From an uncultured Roseovarius sp. (GTDB taxonomy: Bacteria > Pseudomonadota > Alphaproteobacteria > Rhodobacterales > Rhodobacteraceae): 7,602 nucleotides of DNA. Of the stretch, positions 1 to 6,001 are shown in pieces. The translations under genes were made by a program, and so were the position numbers. Below the pieces are notes generated by a model. The model saw nothing but the letters and a program-made list of their open reading frames with translations, was not told where the DNA came from and searched no databases. The stretch's first letter is position 1. Each line of letters starts with the position of its first letter. The stretch spans positions 1 through 7,602 of the forward strand of contig CAJXKX010000086.1 of the NCBI GenBank assembly GCA_913055965.1, in the 5' to 3' direction.

Positions 1-674
1 TGACCAATTCCGGGACCCACGAGAAAAAGATCATCTTTCACCCCCGGATGCTGCCCGCCACCGTCATCTGCGACCCCGAACTGACCGTGGGCATGCCCCC
101 CGCGATCACCGCGGGCACCGGGCTCGATGCCTTCGCGCATTGCGTCGAGGCGTTCTCGAGCCCCCATTACCACCCGATGTCGCAGGGCATCGCGCTCGAG
201 GGGATGCGGCTGGTGATCGAGAACCTGCCCCGCGTCTACGCCACCCCCGACGATATCGAGGCCCGCGCCCACATGATGAGCGCGGCGGCGATGGGGGCCA
301 CGGCATTCCAGAAGGGGCTGGGCGCGATCCACGCCATGAGCCATCCGGTGGGCGCGCATTTCAACACCCATCACGGCACCACCAACGCCGTCTGCATGCC
401 CGCCGTGCTCGATTTCAACGCGGACGCGATCCGCGACCGTTTCGACCGGGCGGCGGGCTATCTCGGCATCGCGGGCGGGTTCGACGGGTTCCGCGCCTTC
501 GTGCAGGAGTTCAACGACAGTCTCGGGATTCCGCGCGGCCTCTCGGCCCTCGGCGTGACCGAAGCCGCGATCCCCGATCTCGTGAAGGGCGCCATCACCG
601 ATCCCTCCTGCGGCGGCAACCCCGTCAAACTGACCGAGGAGACTCTCGCCGCGCTTTTCCACGCGGCGATGTGA
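1..674 (+). CDS. Iron-containing alcohol dehydrogenase, C-terminal part (5' end outside window)
   Basis: This is the 3' part of a group III iron-dependent alcohol dehydrogenase, which interconverts alcohols and aldehydes or ketones with NAD(P)H in the cytoplasm. The frame is open from base 3, giving 223 residues from TNSGTHEKK; family members are about 380 residues, so roughly 155 N-terminal residues, including the dinucleotide-binding part, lie upstream. The ATG at 48 is internal, because family-like sequence continues before it. By alignment from memory with E. coli FucO, all four metal ligands are present: Asp and His in GLDAFAH (fragment residues 42 and 46), and two His in the IHAMSHP...NTHHG block (residues 110 and 124). 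The substrate cannot be read from the fragment. The last 50 bp overlap the oppositely transcribed hydroxypyruvate isomerase-like gene. Family assignment is firm; the specific enzyme is unknown. Confidence 0.93.
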   Translation, partial: TNSGTHEKKIIFHPRMLPATVICDPELTVGMPPAITAGTGLDAFAHCVEAFSSPHYHPMSQGIALEGMRLVIENLPRVYATPDDIEARAHMMSAAAMGATAFQKGLGAIHAMSHPVGAHFNTHHGTTNAVCMPAVLDFNADAIRDRFDRAAGYLGIAGGFDGFRAFVQEFNDSLGIPRGLSALGVTEAAIPDLVKGAITDPSCGGNPVKLTEETLAALFHAAM

Positions 675-1422
675 GCGCGCGAAACGGCGCGAGCCAGCCG
701 AGGCTTGCGCCCGTCGCCCCGTCGGGACGGTACTCGGCCCCGACCGGGCCCTGCCATCCCGTCGCGGACAGAAGCCGCGCATAGTCCAGCGTGCCCCGGT
801 CCGGGCGGCCGCGATCGGGCACGCCCGCGATCTGCACATGGCCGATTTGCGCGCGGTGGCGGGCAAAGACCGGCAGCGGATCGCCCTCGGTCCGCGCGAC
901 ATGGTAGCAGTCGAACATGAGCCTCAGCGCCGCGCGGTCGAGCGCGGCGAGCGTGGCGGCGGCAGCGTCCATGCGGCTCAGGTGATAGCCCGGCACGTCG
1001 ACGGGGTTGAGCGGCTCGATCAGCACGGTGAGGCCCGCGGCCTCTGCGAGGTCACAGGCATGGGCGAGGTTGGCACGAAAGGTTGCCTCGGCCCCCGGCG
1101 CGTCGGTGATCCCGGCCATGACATGCACCGCGCGCGCGCCGATGGCCTGCGCATAATCCACCGCTTCGGCGATGGCGGCGCGGGCCTCTTGTTCGCGCCC
1201 GGGCAGAGCGGCGAGGCCGAACTCGCCCGGCGCGCCGGGCCGGGTATTGAGCGAGAGCATCGGCAGGCCGGTCCCGTCGAGGGCGGCGCGCACATCACCG
1301 GGCGGCGTGGCGTAGGGAAAGTGACACTCCACCGCGTCAAACCCCGCGCGCGCGGCGGCGCGCACCGCCTCGGGCAAGCCGACCTCGGTGAAGAGAAAGC
1401 CCAGATTGGCCGAAAAGCGCAT
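625..1422 (-). CDS. hyi: Hydroxypyruvate isomerase family protein (Hyi/OtnI-like TIM barrel)
   Basis: This 265-residue cytoplasmic sugar-phosphate-isomerase-like TIM barrel (AP endonuclease family 2 fold) begins MRFSANLGFLFTE, as is typical of hydroxypyruvate isomerases, which interconvert hydroxypyruvate and tartronate semialdehyde. The expected metal and catalytic positions are present: Glu136 in LIEPLNP, Asp171 in MFDCYH, Gln197 in GHVQIAG and Glu230 in GAEYRP. Length is close to E. coli Hyi (258). The start codon directly follows the SDR stop (TGA|ATG) and has only a weak ribosome site, so translational coupling is likely. The family-like core ends at about LGWLAPF (residue 247); the last 18 residues are basic, and most of them are encoded antisense to the end of the alcohol dehydrogenase gene. 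The same family contains 2-oxo-tetronate isomerase (OtnI), and no neighbour decides between the two. Family firm; exact substrate moderate. Confidence 0.85.
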   Translation of the reverse strand: MRFSANLGFLFTEVGLPEAVRAAARAGFDAVECHFPYATPPGDVRAALDGTGLPMLSLNTRPGAPGEFGLAALPGREQEARAAIAEAVDYAQAIGARAVHVMAGITDAPGAEATFRANLAHACDLAEAAGLTVLIEPLNPVDVPGYHLSRMDAAAATLAALDRAALRLMFDCYHVARTEGDPLPVFARHRAQIGHVQIAGVPDRGRPDRGTLDYARLLSATGWQGPVGAEYRPDGATGASLGWLAPFRALTSPRGKARRESPRSV

Positions 1423-2163
1423 TCAGATGCAGCGCCCGCCGTCGATCTCCATGCAGACACCGGTCACGAGGCTGGCCTCGTCGGAGCAGAGGTAGAGCGC
1501 GGCATTGGCGAGGTCCTCGGGCGTGGAAAAGCGCCCCATCGGGATGGTGGCGAGAAAGCGCGCACGCATCCCGGGCGTGTCCTCGCCCATGAAGCGCGGC
1601 AGCAGCGGTGTCTCGCCCGCCACCGGGTTGAGCGCGTTGACGCGGATGCCGAGCGGTGCCAGTTCGACCGCCATGGCACGGGTGGCGGTGATCATCCAGC
1701 CCTTGGACGCATTGTACCAGTTGAGCCGCGGGCGCGGCGAGACCCCGGCGGTCGAGGCGATGTTGAGGATCGCGCCGCGCCCGCGCGCCTTCATCGCCGG
1801 CACGAGGGCGCGCGCGGTCAGGTAGACCGACTTGCAGTTGACGGCGAAGACGCGGTCGAAATCCTCTTCGCCGACCTCGTCGAGGGGCGCGGGCAGATGG
1901 GTGATCCCGGCATTGTTCACCAGGATGTCGATCTCGCCCAGCACCTCGGCCGCGCGGGCCGCCATGGCGGCGATCTGCGCGCCGTCTGACACGTCGCAGC
2001 CATGGGCGATGCCCCCATGGGCCGCGGCCTGCGCGCGCGCCGCGCGCTCGTCGATATCGACCAGCAGCACGCGCGCCCCCTCCTCCAGGAAGCGCCGCGC
2101 GATGCCCGCGCCAAATCCCGATCCCGCCCCGGTGACGATCGCCGTCTTGTCCTTCAATCGCAT
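1423..2163 (-). CDS. SDR family NAD(P)-dependent oxidoreductase (classical)
   Basis: This is a classical short-chain dehydrogenase/reductase of 246 residues, the usual length. The Rossmann cofactor motif is TGAGSGFG (11-18), followed by Asp36 at the end of beta-2 (LLVDID), which favours NAD over NADP. NNAG is at 83-86. The catalytic tetrad is Asn109, Ser137 (NIAS), Tyr150 and Lys154 (YNASK). The C-terminus, ending near MEIDGG, is typical. I chose the ATG at 2163 (MRLKDKTAIVTG) because GGAGG lies 5 nt upstream. A longer frame from 2217 adds 18 residues of Pro/Arg-rich sequence unlike the family. It is the first gene of an operon with the hydroxypyruvate isomerase homologue and probably oxidises a small hydroxy acid, polyol or sugar. 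Annotations such as glucose 1-dehydrogenase or 3-oxoacyl-ACP reductase are generic for this fold, and I cannot name the substrate. Confidence 0.93.
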   Translation of the reverse strand: MRLKDKTAIVTGAGSGFGAGIARRFLEEGARVLLVDIDERAARAQAAAHGGIAHGCDVSDGAQIAAMAARAAEVLGEIDILVNNAGITHLPAPLDEVGEEDFDRVFAVNCKSVYLTARALVPAMKARGRGAILNIASTAGVSPRPRLNWYNASKGWMITATRAMAVELAPLGIRVNALNPVAGETPLLPRFMGEDTPGMRARFLATIPMGRFSTPEDLANAALYLCSDEASLVTGVCMEIDGGRCI

Positions 2164-2168
2164 CCCGT

Positions 2169-2173
2169 CCTCC
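2169..2173 (-). promoter_or_regulatory. Shine-Dalgarno site of the SDR gene
   Basis: GGAGG on the minus strand sits 5 nt before the ATG at 2163. It fixes that start in preference to the upstream in-frame ATG at 2217. Confidence 0.8.
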
Positions 2174-2333
2174 GCACGCTGCCCGTTCACTCTGACCGGG
2201 CGCGGGCCCCGAGGCAAGCGGGCCGCATCTGTAACGGATGGATGAATTTTGCATGAAGATGTGACGCGCCGGGTGCCGGATCAAATGCCTGCCCGGGCAC
2301 CTCTGGCACGCTCCGGCCATCAACCCGTTCGAT
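2174..2333. promoter_or_regulatory. Divergent intergenic region between SDR operon and pstB-like gene
   Basis: This gap must carry the promoters of both the SDR-hyi operon (leftward) and the pstB-like gene (rightward). A locally AT-richer patch lies at 2227-2262. It contains an imperfect 13-bp dyad, ATCTGTAACGGAT (2227-2239, 5 of 6 pairs), and the repeat ATGAA at 2242 and 2253, spaced 11 bp apart. CTGTAAC at 2229 resembles one PhoB half-site (CTGTCAC/T), but the following 11-bp units fit poorly. No clear -10/-35 pair is visible for either gene. The self-complementary TGCCCGGGCA lies within 2289-2300. Confidence 0.4.
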
Positions 2334-2338
2334 GGAGA
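2334..2338 (+). promoter_or_regulatory. Shine-Dalgarno site of the pstB-like gene
   Basis: GGAGA lies 6 nt before the ATG at 2345. It selects this start over the in-frame ATG at 2249 and the internal ATGATG at 2405, neither of which has a comparable site. Confidence 0.75.
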
Positions 2339-2344
2339 ACCGCC

Positions 2345-3157
2345 ATGTTCGATACTGACAGAACCGCCGGGACGCAGGTCGCGGCCCGGTCCAACCGCCC
2401 CCCGATGATGGAAATCCGTGGTCTCGACCTCTGGTATGGCGCGAAACAGGCGCTGATCGGTGTGGATTTCGACCTCTACGGCTCGGAAATCCTCGCCTTC
2501 ATCGGCCCCTCGGGCTGTGGCAAGACGACGGCGCTCAAGTGCCTCAACCGGATGCATGACGGCACCCGCGACCTGCGCATGAGCGGGCGGATCACAATGC
2601 ACGGGCAGGACATCCACGCGCCGGAGGTCGATCCGCCCCTCCACCGGCGGCGTTTCGGCTGGGTCGCGCAAAAGCCCAACCCCTTTCCGATGAGCATCTG
2701 GCACAACGTGGCCTATGGCGCGCAGATTCACGGGCTGACCCGCGACCGCGCCGATCTCGAGGCTCATGTCGAGGACTGCCTGCGCCGCGCGCATCTGTGG
2801 GACGAGGTCAAGGACATCCTGCACAAGGCGCAGGGCACCGACCTCAGCGGCGGCCAGCAACAGCGGCTGTGCATCGCCCGCGCGCTCTCGACCAAACCCG
2901 AGGTGCTCTTGATGGACGAGCCCACCGGCTCGATCGATCCGATCGCCACCGCCGGGATCGAAGAGCTTATGGACACGCTGCGCCCCGATCATTCCATCGT
3001 CATCGTCACCCATTCGATGATGCAGGCGAGACGGATCGCCGACCGCGTGGCCTATTTCCACCTCGGGCGGCTGCTCGAGATCGGAGCCACGGAGCAGGTC
3101 TTCACCGCCGCCCGCAGCCCCGAGGCGCGCCGCTTCATCGCGGGCCAATTCGGCTGA
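2345..3157 (+). CDS. pstB: PstB-like phosphate ABC transporter ATP-binding protein (stand-alone)
   Basis: This is a 270-residue ABC ATPase of the phosphate-importer (PstB/PhoT) type. It would bind the inner-membrane PstC-PstA permease on the cytoplasmic side and power phosphate uptake. Visible motifs are Walker A GPSGCGKT (54-61), Q-loop Gln109 inside QKPNPFPMSIW (the QKP-PFPMSI block is characteristic of PstB), signature LSGGQQQ (167-173), Walker B VLLMDEP (187-193) and switch His223 (IVTHS). KDILH and the C-terminal IAGQFG also match PstB. It differs from E. coli PstB as I recall it: GKTT instead of GKST, VAQKP instead of VFQKP, and DEPTGSIDPIA instead of DEPCSALDPIS. No pstS, pstC, pstA or phoU lies next to it; its neighbours are an SDR operon and an adenosine kinase. 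It is therefore probably a paralogue that shares permease partners encoded elsewhere, or serves another anion importer. Family firm; phosphate role inferred. Confidence 0.88.
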   Translation: MFDTDRTAGTQVAARSNRPPMMEIRGLDLWYGAKQALIGVDFDLYGSEILAFIGPSGCGKTTALKCLNRMHDGTRDLRMSGRITMHGQDIHAPEVDPPLHRRRFGWVAQKPNPFPMSIWHNVAYGAQIHGLTRDRADLEAHVEDCLRRAHLWDEVKDILHKAQGTDLSGGQQQRLCIARALSTKPEVLLMDEPTGSIDPIATAGIEELMDTLRPDHSIVIVTHSMMQARRIADRVAYFHLGRLLEIGATEQVFTAARSPEARRFIAGQFG

Positions 3158-3162
3158 TGGGA

Positions 3163-3177
3163 AGGGGCGCGGCCCCT
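3163..3177 (+). terminator. Short GC hairpin after pstB-like gene
   Basis: AGGGGC-GCG-GCCCCT begins 5 nt after the pstB stop: a 6-bp stem with a 3-nt loop. It is followed only by CTTGG, not a T run, so it is weak as an intrinsic terminator and may instead stabilise the mRNA 3' end. Confidence 0.4.
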
Positions 3178-3303
3178 CTTGGCCTGCGGCCACTTCACCC
3201 CTGGGTATTGAACCCTAGAAGAAGGAAAGGTTTCGTTAACCCCGGCATGCCAGGATGGGGGCGCGGTACAGGCTGGGGAGCCGATGACCGCCCAAGGAGA
3301 AGC

Positions 3304-3377
3304 CGCGCCCGTCCCCGGCGTGCATCGGCGACGGGCCGACCGATGCCGGGGGCGGGCGCGCATCGCTGTTTCTTGTT
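3304..3377 (+). terminator. Large bulged hairpin in convergent spacer, probable terminator
   Basis: A long inverted repeat runs from 3304 to 3360. An outer stem of 15 pairs (3304-3318 with 3346-3360, including one G-U in RNA) continues, after a 4-nt bulge at 3319-3322, into an inner stem of 6 pairs (3323-3328 with 3340-3345) closed by an 11-nt loop. On the plus strand it is followed after 8 nt by TTTCTTGTT (3369-3377). It lies between the converging pstB-like and adenosine kinase genes and could end transcription from either side. The gap before the T-rich stretch is longer than in a canonical intrinsic terminator. The rest of 3178-3424 shows no gene I can support, only the small palindrome GGGTGCACCC at 3410-3419. 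Confidence 0.5.
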
Positions 3378-3424
3378 GGCGTAAATACCCATGATCCGGC
3401 AGCGGTCACGGGTGCACCCCCGGC

Positions 3425-4411
3425 TCAGATCAGCCCCTCGGCAGCAAAGAGCGCCCTGACATCCGCCTCGGGCCGCGCGCCGTAATGGCCGATCACCTCG
3501 CCCGCCGCGATGCAGCCCATGCGCCCCGCCACCGCGAGCGGCCTGCCCGTCGCCAGACCGTAAAGGAACCCGGCCGCGAACTGGTCGCCCGCGCCGGTGG
3601 TGTCCACCGGCGTCACCGCGTGCACCGGCACGGTCACCGTCTCCTCGCCCTCGACCAGCACCACGTCATGACCCGAGCGCGTGCAGACGATGAGCCCGCT
3701 TTCGCCAGCCGCCTGTTCCAGCGCCGCGCCGAGGTCTTCGGTCTCGTAGAGCGCGCACCATTCGTGTTCGTTGCCGATCACGAAATCCAGCTCGCGCAAC
3801 AGCCCGCGAAAATCGGCGCGGTGACGCTCGACGCAGAACGGGTCCGACAGCGTGATGCCCGCGCGGCCGCCACCCGCCCGCGCCGCGCGCGCCGCGCGCC
3901 CGAACGCCGCCTTGCCCTTGGGCTTGTCGAAGAGATAGCCCTCGAGAAACAACAGCCCCGCCTGCCCTGCCACGTCCTCGGGCACGTCCCCCTCGTCCAG
4001 TTCGGTGGAGATGCCGAGATAGGTGTTCATCGACCGCTCGCCATCGGGCGAGACGAAGATCATCGAGCGCGAGGTGGGCAGCCCCCCGTCGCCGCGCGGG
4101 GCGTTGACGAAATCGGTGCCGACCTCTTTCATCGCGCCTGCGTAGTAATGGCCCAGCGCGTCGTCGCTCACCCGCCCGATGAACCCCGTCGAAAGGCCCA
4201 GCGCCCCCAGCCCCGCGATGGTGTTGGCGACCGAGCCGCCCGGTGCCTGCCAGCGGTTCGCCATGTTCTCGTAGAGGAATTCCGCCCGCTCGGTCTCGAT
4301 CAACTGCATCACGCCCTTGTCGATGCCCATCCGGGCGAGGAAGGCGTCGTCGCATTGGCTGATCACGTCCACCACGGCATTACCGATGCCGACGGCCTGG
4401 TATCTGGTCAT
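3425..4411 (-). CDS. Adenosine kinase (PfkB/ribokinase family)
   Basis: This 328-residue PfkB-family sugar/nucleoside kinase most resembles the bacterial adenosine kinases, which phosphorylate adenosine to AMP for purine salvage in the cytosol. The N-terminal GNAVVDV (10-16) and APGGSVANT (57-64) form the nucleoside-binding lid region. NEHE (214-217) is the usual Mg/ATP-site motif. The C-terminal PfkB signature DTTGAGDQFAAGF (270-282) contains catalytic base Asp276. An Ala/Arg-rich stretch (about 171-183) makes the DNA locally repetitive. The start at 4411 overlaps the nth stop as ATGA and has GAGGA 9 nt upstream inside nth, so the two genes are co-transcribed. Ribokinase, fructokinase or 2-keto-3-deoxygluconate kinase activity cannot be excluded from motifs alone; the overall N-terminal pattern favours adenosine kinase. 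Confidence 0.85.
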   Translation of the reverse strand: MTRYQAVGIGNAVVDVISQCDDAFLARMGIDKGVMQLIETERAEFLYENMANRWQAPGGSVANTIAGLGALGLSTGFIGRVSDDALGHYYAGAMKEVGTDFVNAPRGDGGLPTSRSMIFVSPDGERSMNTYLGISTELDEGDVPEDVAGQAGLLFLEGYLFDKPKGKAAFGRAARAARAGGGRAGITLSDPFCVERHRADFRGLLRELDFVIGNEHEWCALYETEDLGAALEQAAGESGLIVCTRSGHDVVLVEGEETVTVPVHAVTPVDTTGAGDQFAAGFLYGLATGRPLAVAGRMGCIAAGEVIGHYGARPEADVRALFAAEGLI

Positions 4412-5052
4412 ATCGTCTTGTCCTCGAATAGGCAGAGATCACGGATGAGGCAGGTGCCGCAGGCGGGTTTGCGCGCCTTGCAGACATAGCGCCCGTGCAG
4501 GATCAGCCAGTGATGCGCGTGGCGCTGGAAATCCACCGGCACGTTGTCTTCGATGGCGCGCTCGACGGCATCGACGTTCCTGCCCGGGCAGATGCCGCTG
4601 CGGTTGCCGACGCGGAAAATATGGGTATCCACCGCCTGCGCCGGATAGTGCCACCACATGTTGAGCACCACATTGGCGGTCTTGCGCCCGACGCCCGGCA
4701 GCGATTGCAGCGCGGCGCGGGAATTGGGAACCTCGCCGTCATACTCCTCGACGAGGATGCGGCTGAGCTTGATCACGTTCTTCGCCTTGTTGCGGTAGAG
4801 GCCGATGGTCCTGATATGCTGGATCAACCCCTCCTTGCCCAAGGCAAGCATCTTCTGCGGCGTGTCGGCGATCTTGAAGAGGTCGCGCGTGGCGCGGTTC
4901 ACTCCTGCATCGGTGGCCTGCGCCGACAGCGCGACGGCGACCACGAGCGTGTAGGCGTTGACATGCTCGAGCTCGCCCTCGGGCTCCGGCGCGGCGGCCT
5001 GGAACCGGGTGAAGATCTCGCGGATCGTGTGGTATCCGAGCTGTCGCGCCAT
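4408..5052 (-). CDS. nth: Endonuclease III (DNA glycosylase/AP lyase)
   Basis: This 214-residue base-excision-repair enzyme removes oxidised pyrimidines and cleaves abasic sites. All hallmarks are present. LSAQATD (42-48) is typical. The helix-hairpin-helix LPGVGRKTANVV (118-129) contains catalytic Lys124. Catalytic Asp142 is in VDTHIFR. The C-terminal [4Fe-4S] ligands are Cys191, 198, 201 and 207, spaced C-x6-C-x2-C-x5-C exactly as in E. coli Nth. The start is tightly bounded: an in-frame TAA (5059-5061) lies only two codons before the ATG at 5052. The ribosome site is poor (AGCGGGG directly before ATG). The gene is first in an operon with the adenosine kinase (4-bp overlap) and divergent from the methyltransferase fusion. 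Confidence 0.97.
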   Translation of the reverse strand: MARQLGYHTIREIFTRFQAAAPEPEGELEHVNAYTLVVAVALSAQATDAGVNRATRDLFKIADTPQKMLALGKEGLIQHIRTIGLYRNKAKNVIKLSRILVEEYDGEVPNSRAALQSLPGVGRKTANVVLNMWWHYPAQAVDTHIFRVGNRSGICPGRNVDAVERAIEDNVPVDFQRHAHHWLILHGRYVCKARKPACGTCLIRDLCLFEDKTI

Positions 5053-5138
5053 CCCCGCTTAATGCCGGGATTTGGCGGGATGCGCAACATTCGGGTCGCG
5101 GGGCGGGCACGCGCGGCCTATCTTGTGGCAAAGCTGTC
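5053..5138. promoter_or_regulatory. Divergent promoter region nth / HTH-methyltransferase gene
   Basis: Only 97 bp separate the two divergent DNA-repair genes, so their promoters must lie close together or overlap. A possible -10 for the rightward gene is TATCTT at 5119-5124, but I see no matching -35 at 16-18 bp. No convincing direct or inverted operator repeats are visible. The promoter assignment rests on gene orientation, not on clear motifs. Confidence 0.35.
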
Positions 5139-5142
5139 AGGA
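5139..5142 (+). promoter_or_regulatory. Shine-Dalgarno site of the HTH-methyltransferase gene
   Basis: AGGA sits 7 nt before the ATG at 5150. It selects that start over the upstream in-frame ATG at 5072, whose 26 extra residues look like translated spacer. Confidence 0.65.
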
Positions 5143-5149
5143 CTTGCCG

Positions 5150-5983
5150 ATGACCGATCTGGACCAGAGCTATCATTACAACGTCATGCGCCGCGCCATC
5201 GACCTCATCGACGAAGGCGGCGAAGCCCTGTCGCTGGAGGCGCTCGCCGCCGCCATGGGCATGAGCGCCGCGCATTTCCAGCGGCTGTTCTCGCAATGGG
5301 TGGGCGTGTCGCCCAAGCGCTACCGGCAATACCTGACCCTCGATCACGCACGGCGGCTGCTGAGCGAACGCTTCACCACGCTCGAGGCGGCGGATGCGGC
5401 GGGGCTGTCGGGCTCGGGGCGGCTGCACGACCTGTTCCTGCGCTGGGAGGCGATGAGCCCGGGCGAATTCGCGCGCCGCGGCGCGGGGCTCACCATCCGG
5501 CATGGCTGGTTCGCGAGCCCCTTCGGCGAGGCGCTTGCCATGGGCACCGGGCGCGGACTGTGCGGGCTGGCCTTTGCCGCGGAGGTCGGGCGCGACGCCG
5601 CCATGGCCGATCTTTGCGCGCGCTGGCCAGAGGCGGCCTATGTCGAGGATGCGGACGCCATCGCGCCCTGGGTCGCGGCGGCCTTCTCGGGGCGCGGCGA
5701 GGCCCGGCTGCACATGATCGGCCCGCCCTTCGGGATCAAGGTCTGGGAGGCGCTTCTGGCCATTCCCTCGGGCCATGTCACCACCTATTCCGAGATCGCC
5801 CGCGCCATCGGGCATCCCCGAGCGGTGCGCGCCGTCGGCAGTGCCGTGGGGCGCAACCCGGTCAGCCTGCTCATCCCCTGCCACCGGGCGCTGCGCAAGT
5901 CGGGAGGGCTCGGGGGATATCACTGGGGGCTGCCGGTCAAGCGCGCGATGCTTGCGCGGGAAAGCGCGCAGGCCGACGCATAG
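5150..5983 (+). CDS. Bifunctional AraC-type HTH / methylated-DNA-[protein]-cysteine S-methyltransferase
   Basis: This 277-residue fusion joins a regulator domain to a suicide DNA-repair domain. Residues about 10-110 form an AraC-type double helix-turn-helix (LSLEALAAAMGMSAAHFQRLF, then SPKRYRQYLTLDHARRLL). Residues about 115-185 form the Ada/Ogt N-terminal ribonuclease-like fold (HGWFASPFGEALAMGTGRGLCGLAF). Residues about 193-275 form the alkyltransferase DNA-binding domain, with Arg227 and Asn236 in RAVGSAVGRNP and acceptor Cys244 in LIPCHR. It transfers methyl groups from O6-methylguanine to Cys244. Compared with E. coli Ada (354 residues) it lacks the N-terminal zinc/phosphotriester-sensing domain, so Ada's classical methyl switch is absent. 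PCHRA replaces the common PCHRV. It is divergent from nth. Repair activity is well supported; a gene-regulatory role is inferred from the HTH. Confidence 0.92.
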   Translation: MTDLDQSYHYNVMRRAIDLIDEGGEALSLEALAAAMGMSAAHFQRLFSQWVGVSPKRYRQYLTLDHARRLLSERFTTLEAADAAGLSGSGRLHDLFLRWEAMSPGEFARRGAGLTIRHGWFASPFGEALAMGTGRGLCGLAFAAEVGRDAAMADLCARWPEAAYVEDADAIAPWVAAAFSGRGEARLHMIGPPFGIKVWEALLAIPSGHVTTYSEIARAIGHPRAVRAVGSAVGRNPVSLLIPCHRALRKSGGLGGYHWGLPVKRAMLARESAQADA

Positions 5984-6001
5984 GCGGAATCCTGCGCGCG
6001 G

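Noticed and set aside
838..1989. 383-codon plus-strand open frame
   Set aside because: It is a shadow of the isomerase and SDR genes, which carry complete catalytic motifs on the other strand.
2163..2217. Upstream ATG start for the SDR gene
   Set aside because: It adds 18 Pro/Arg-rich residues not typical of the family, while the ATG at 2163 has GGAGG at ideal spacing.
2249..2344. Upstream ATG start for the pstB-like gene
   Set aside because: The 32 extra residues do not look like PstB, and the ATG at 2345 has a good ribosome site. The extension also runs through the putative regulatory repeats.
1337..3193. 618-codon minus-strand open frame across pstB and the SDR
   Set aside because: It covers two well-supported genes in other frames, and its sequence is low-complexity Arg/Ala/Gly without recognisable motifs.
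3233..3240. TTAAC-type sequence as a possible CtrA site
   Set aside because: Only one TTAA half-site is present; the second at 7-bp spacing is missing, and it is not upstream of a gene start.
3195..3392. Minus-strand 65-codon frame beginning MGIYANKK in the convergent spacer
   Set aside because: Its beginning is the GTATTT motif and most of the rest is the large inverted repeat. There is no ribosome site or recognisable domain.
3284..3396. Plus-strand short frame ATGACCGCC... to TGA in the convergent spacer
   Set aside because: It is about 36 codons, Arg-rich, encoded mostly by the hairpin, with no supporting ribosome site or homology I recognise.
3880..3906. CGCGCGCC-rich run within the adenosine kinase gene
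   Set aside because: It encodes an Ala/Arg-rich surface stretch in frame. This is simple high-GC coding bias, not a separate repeat element.
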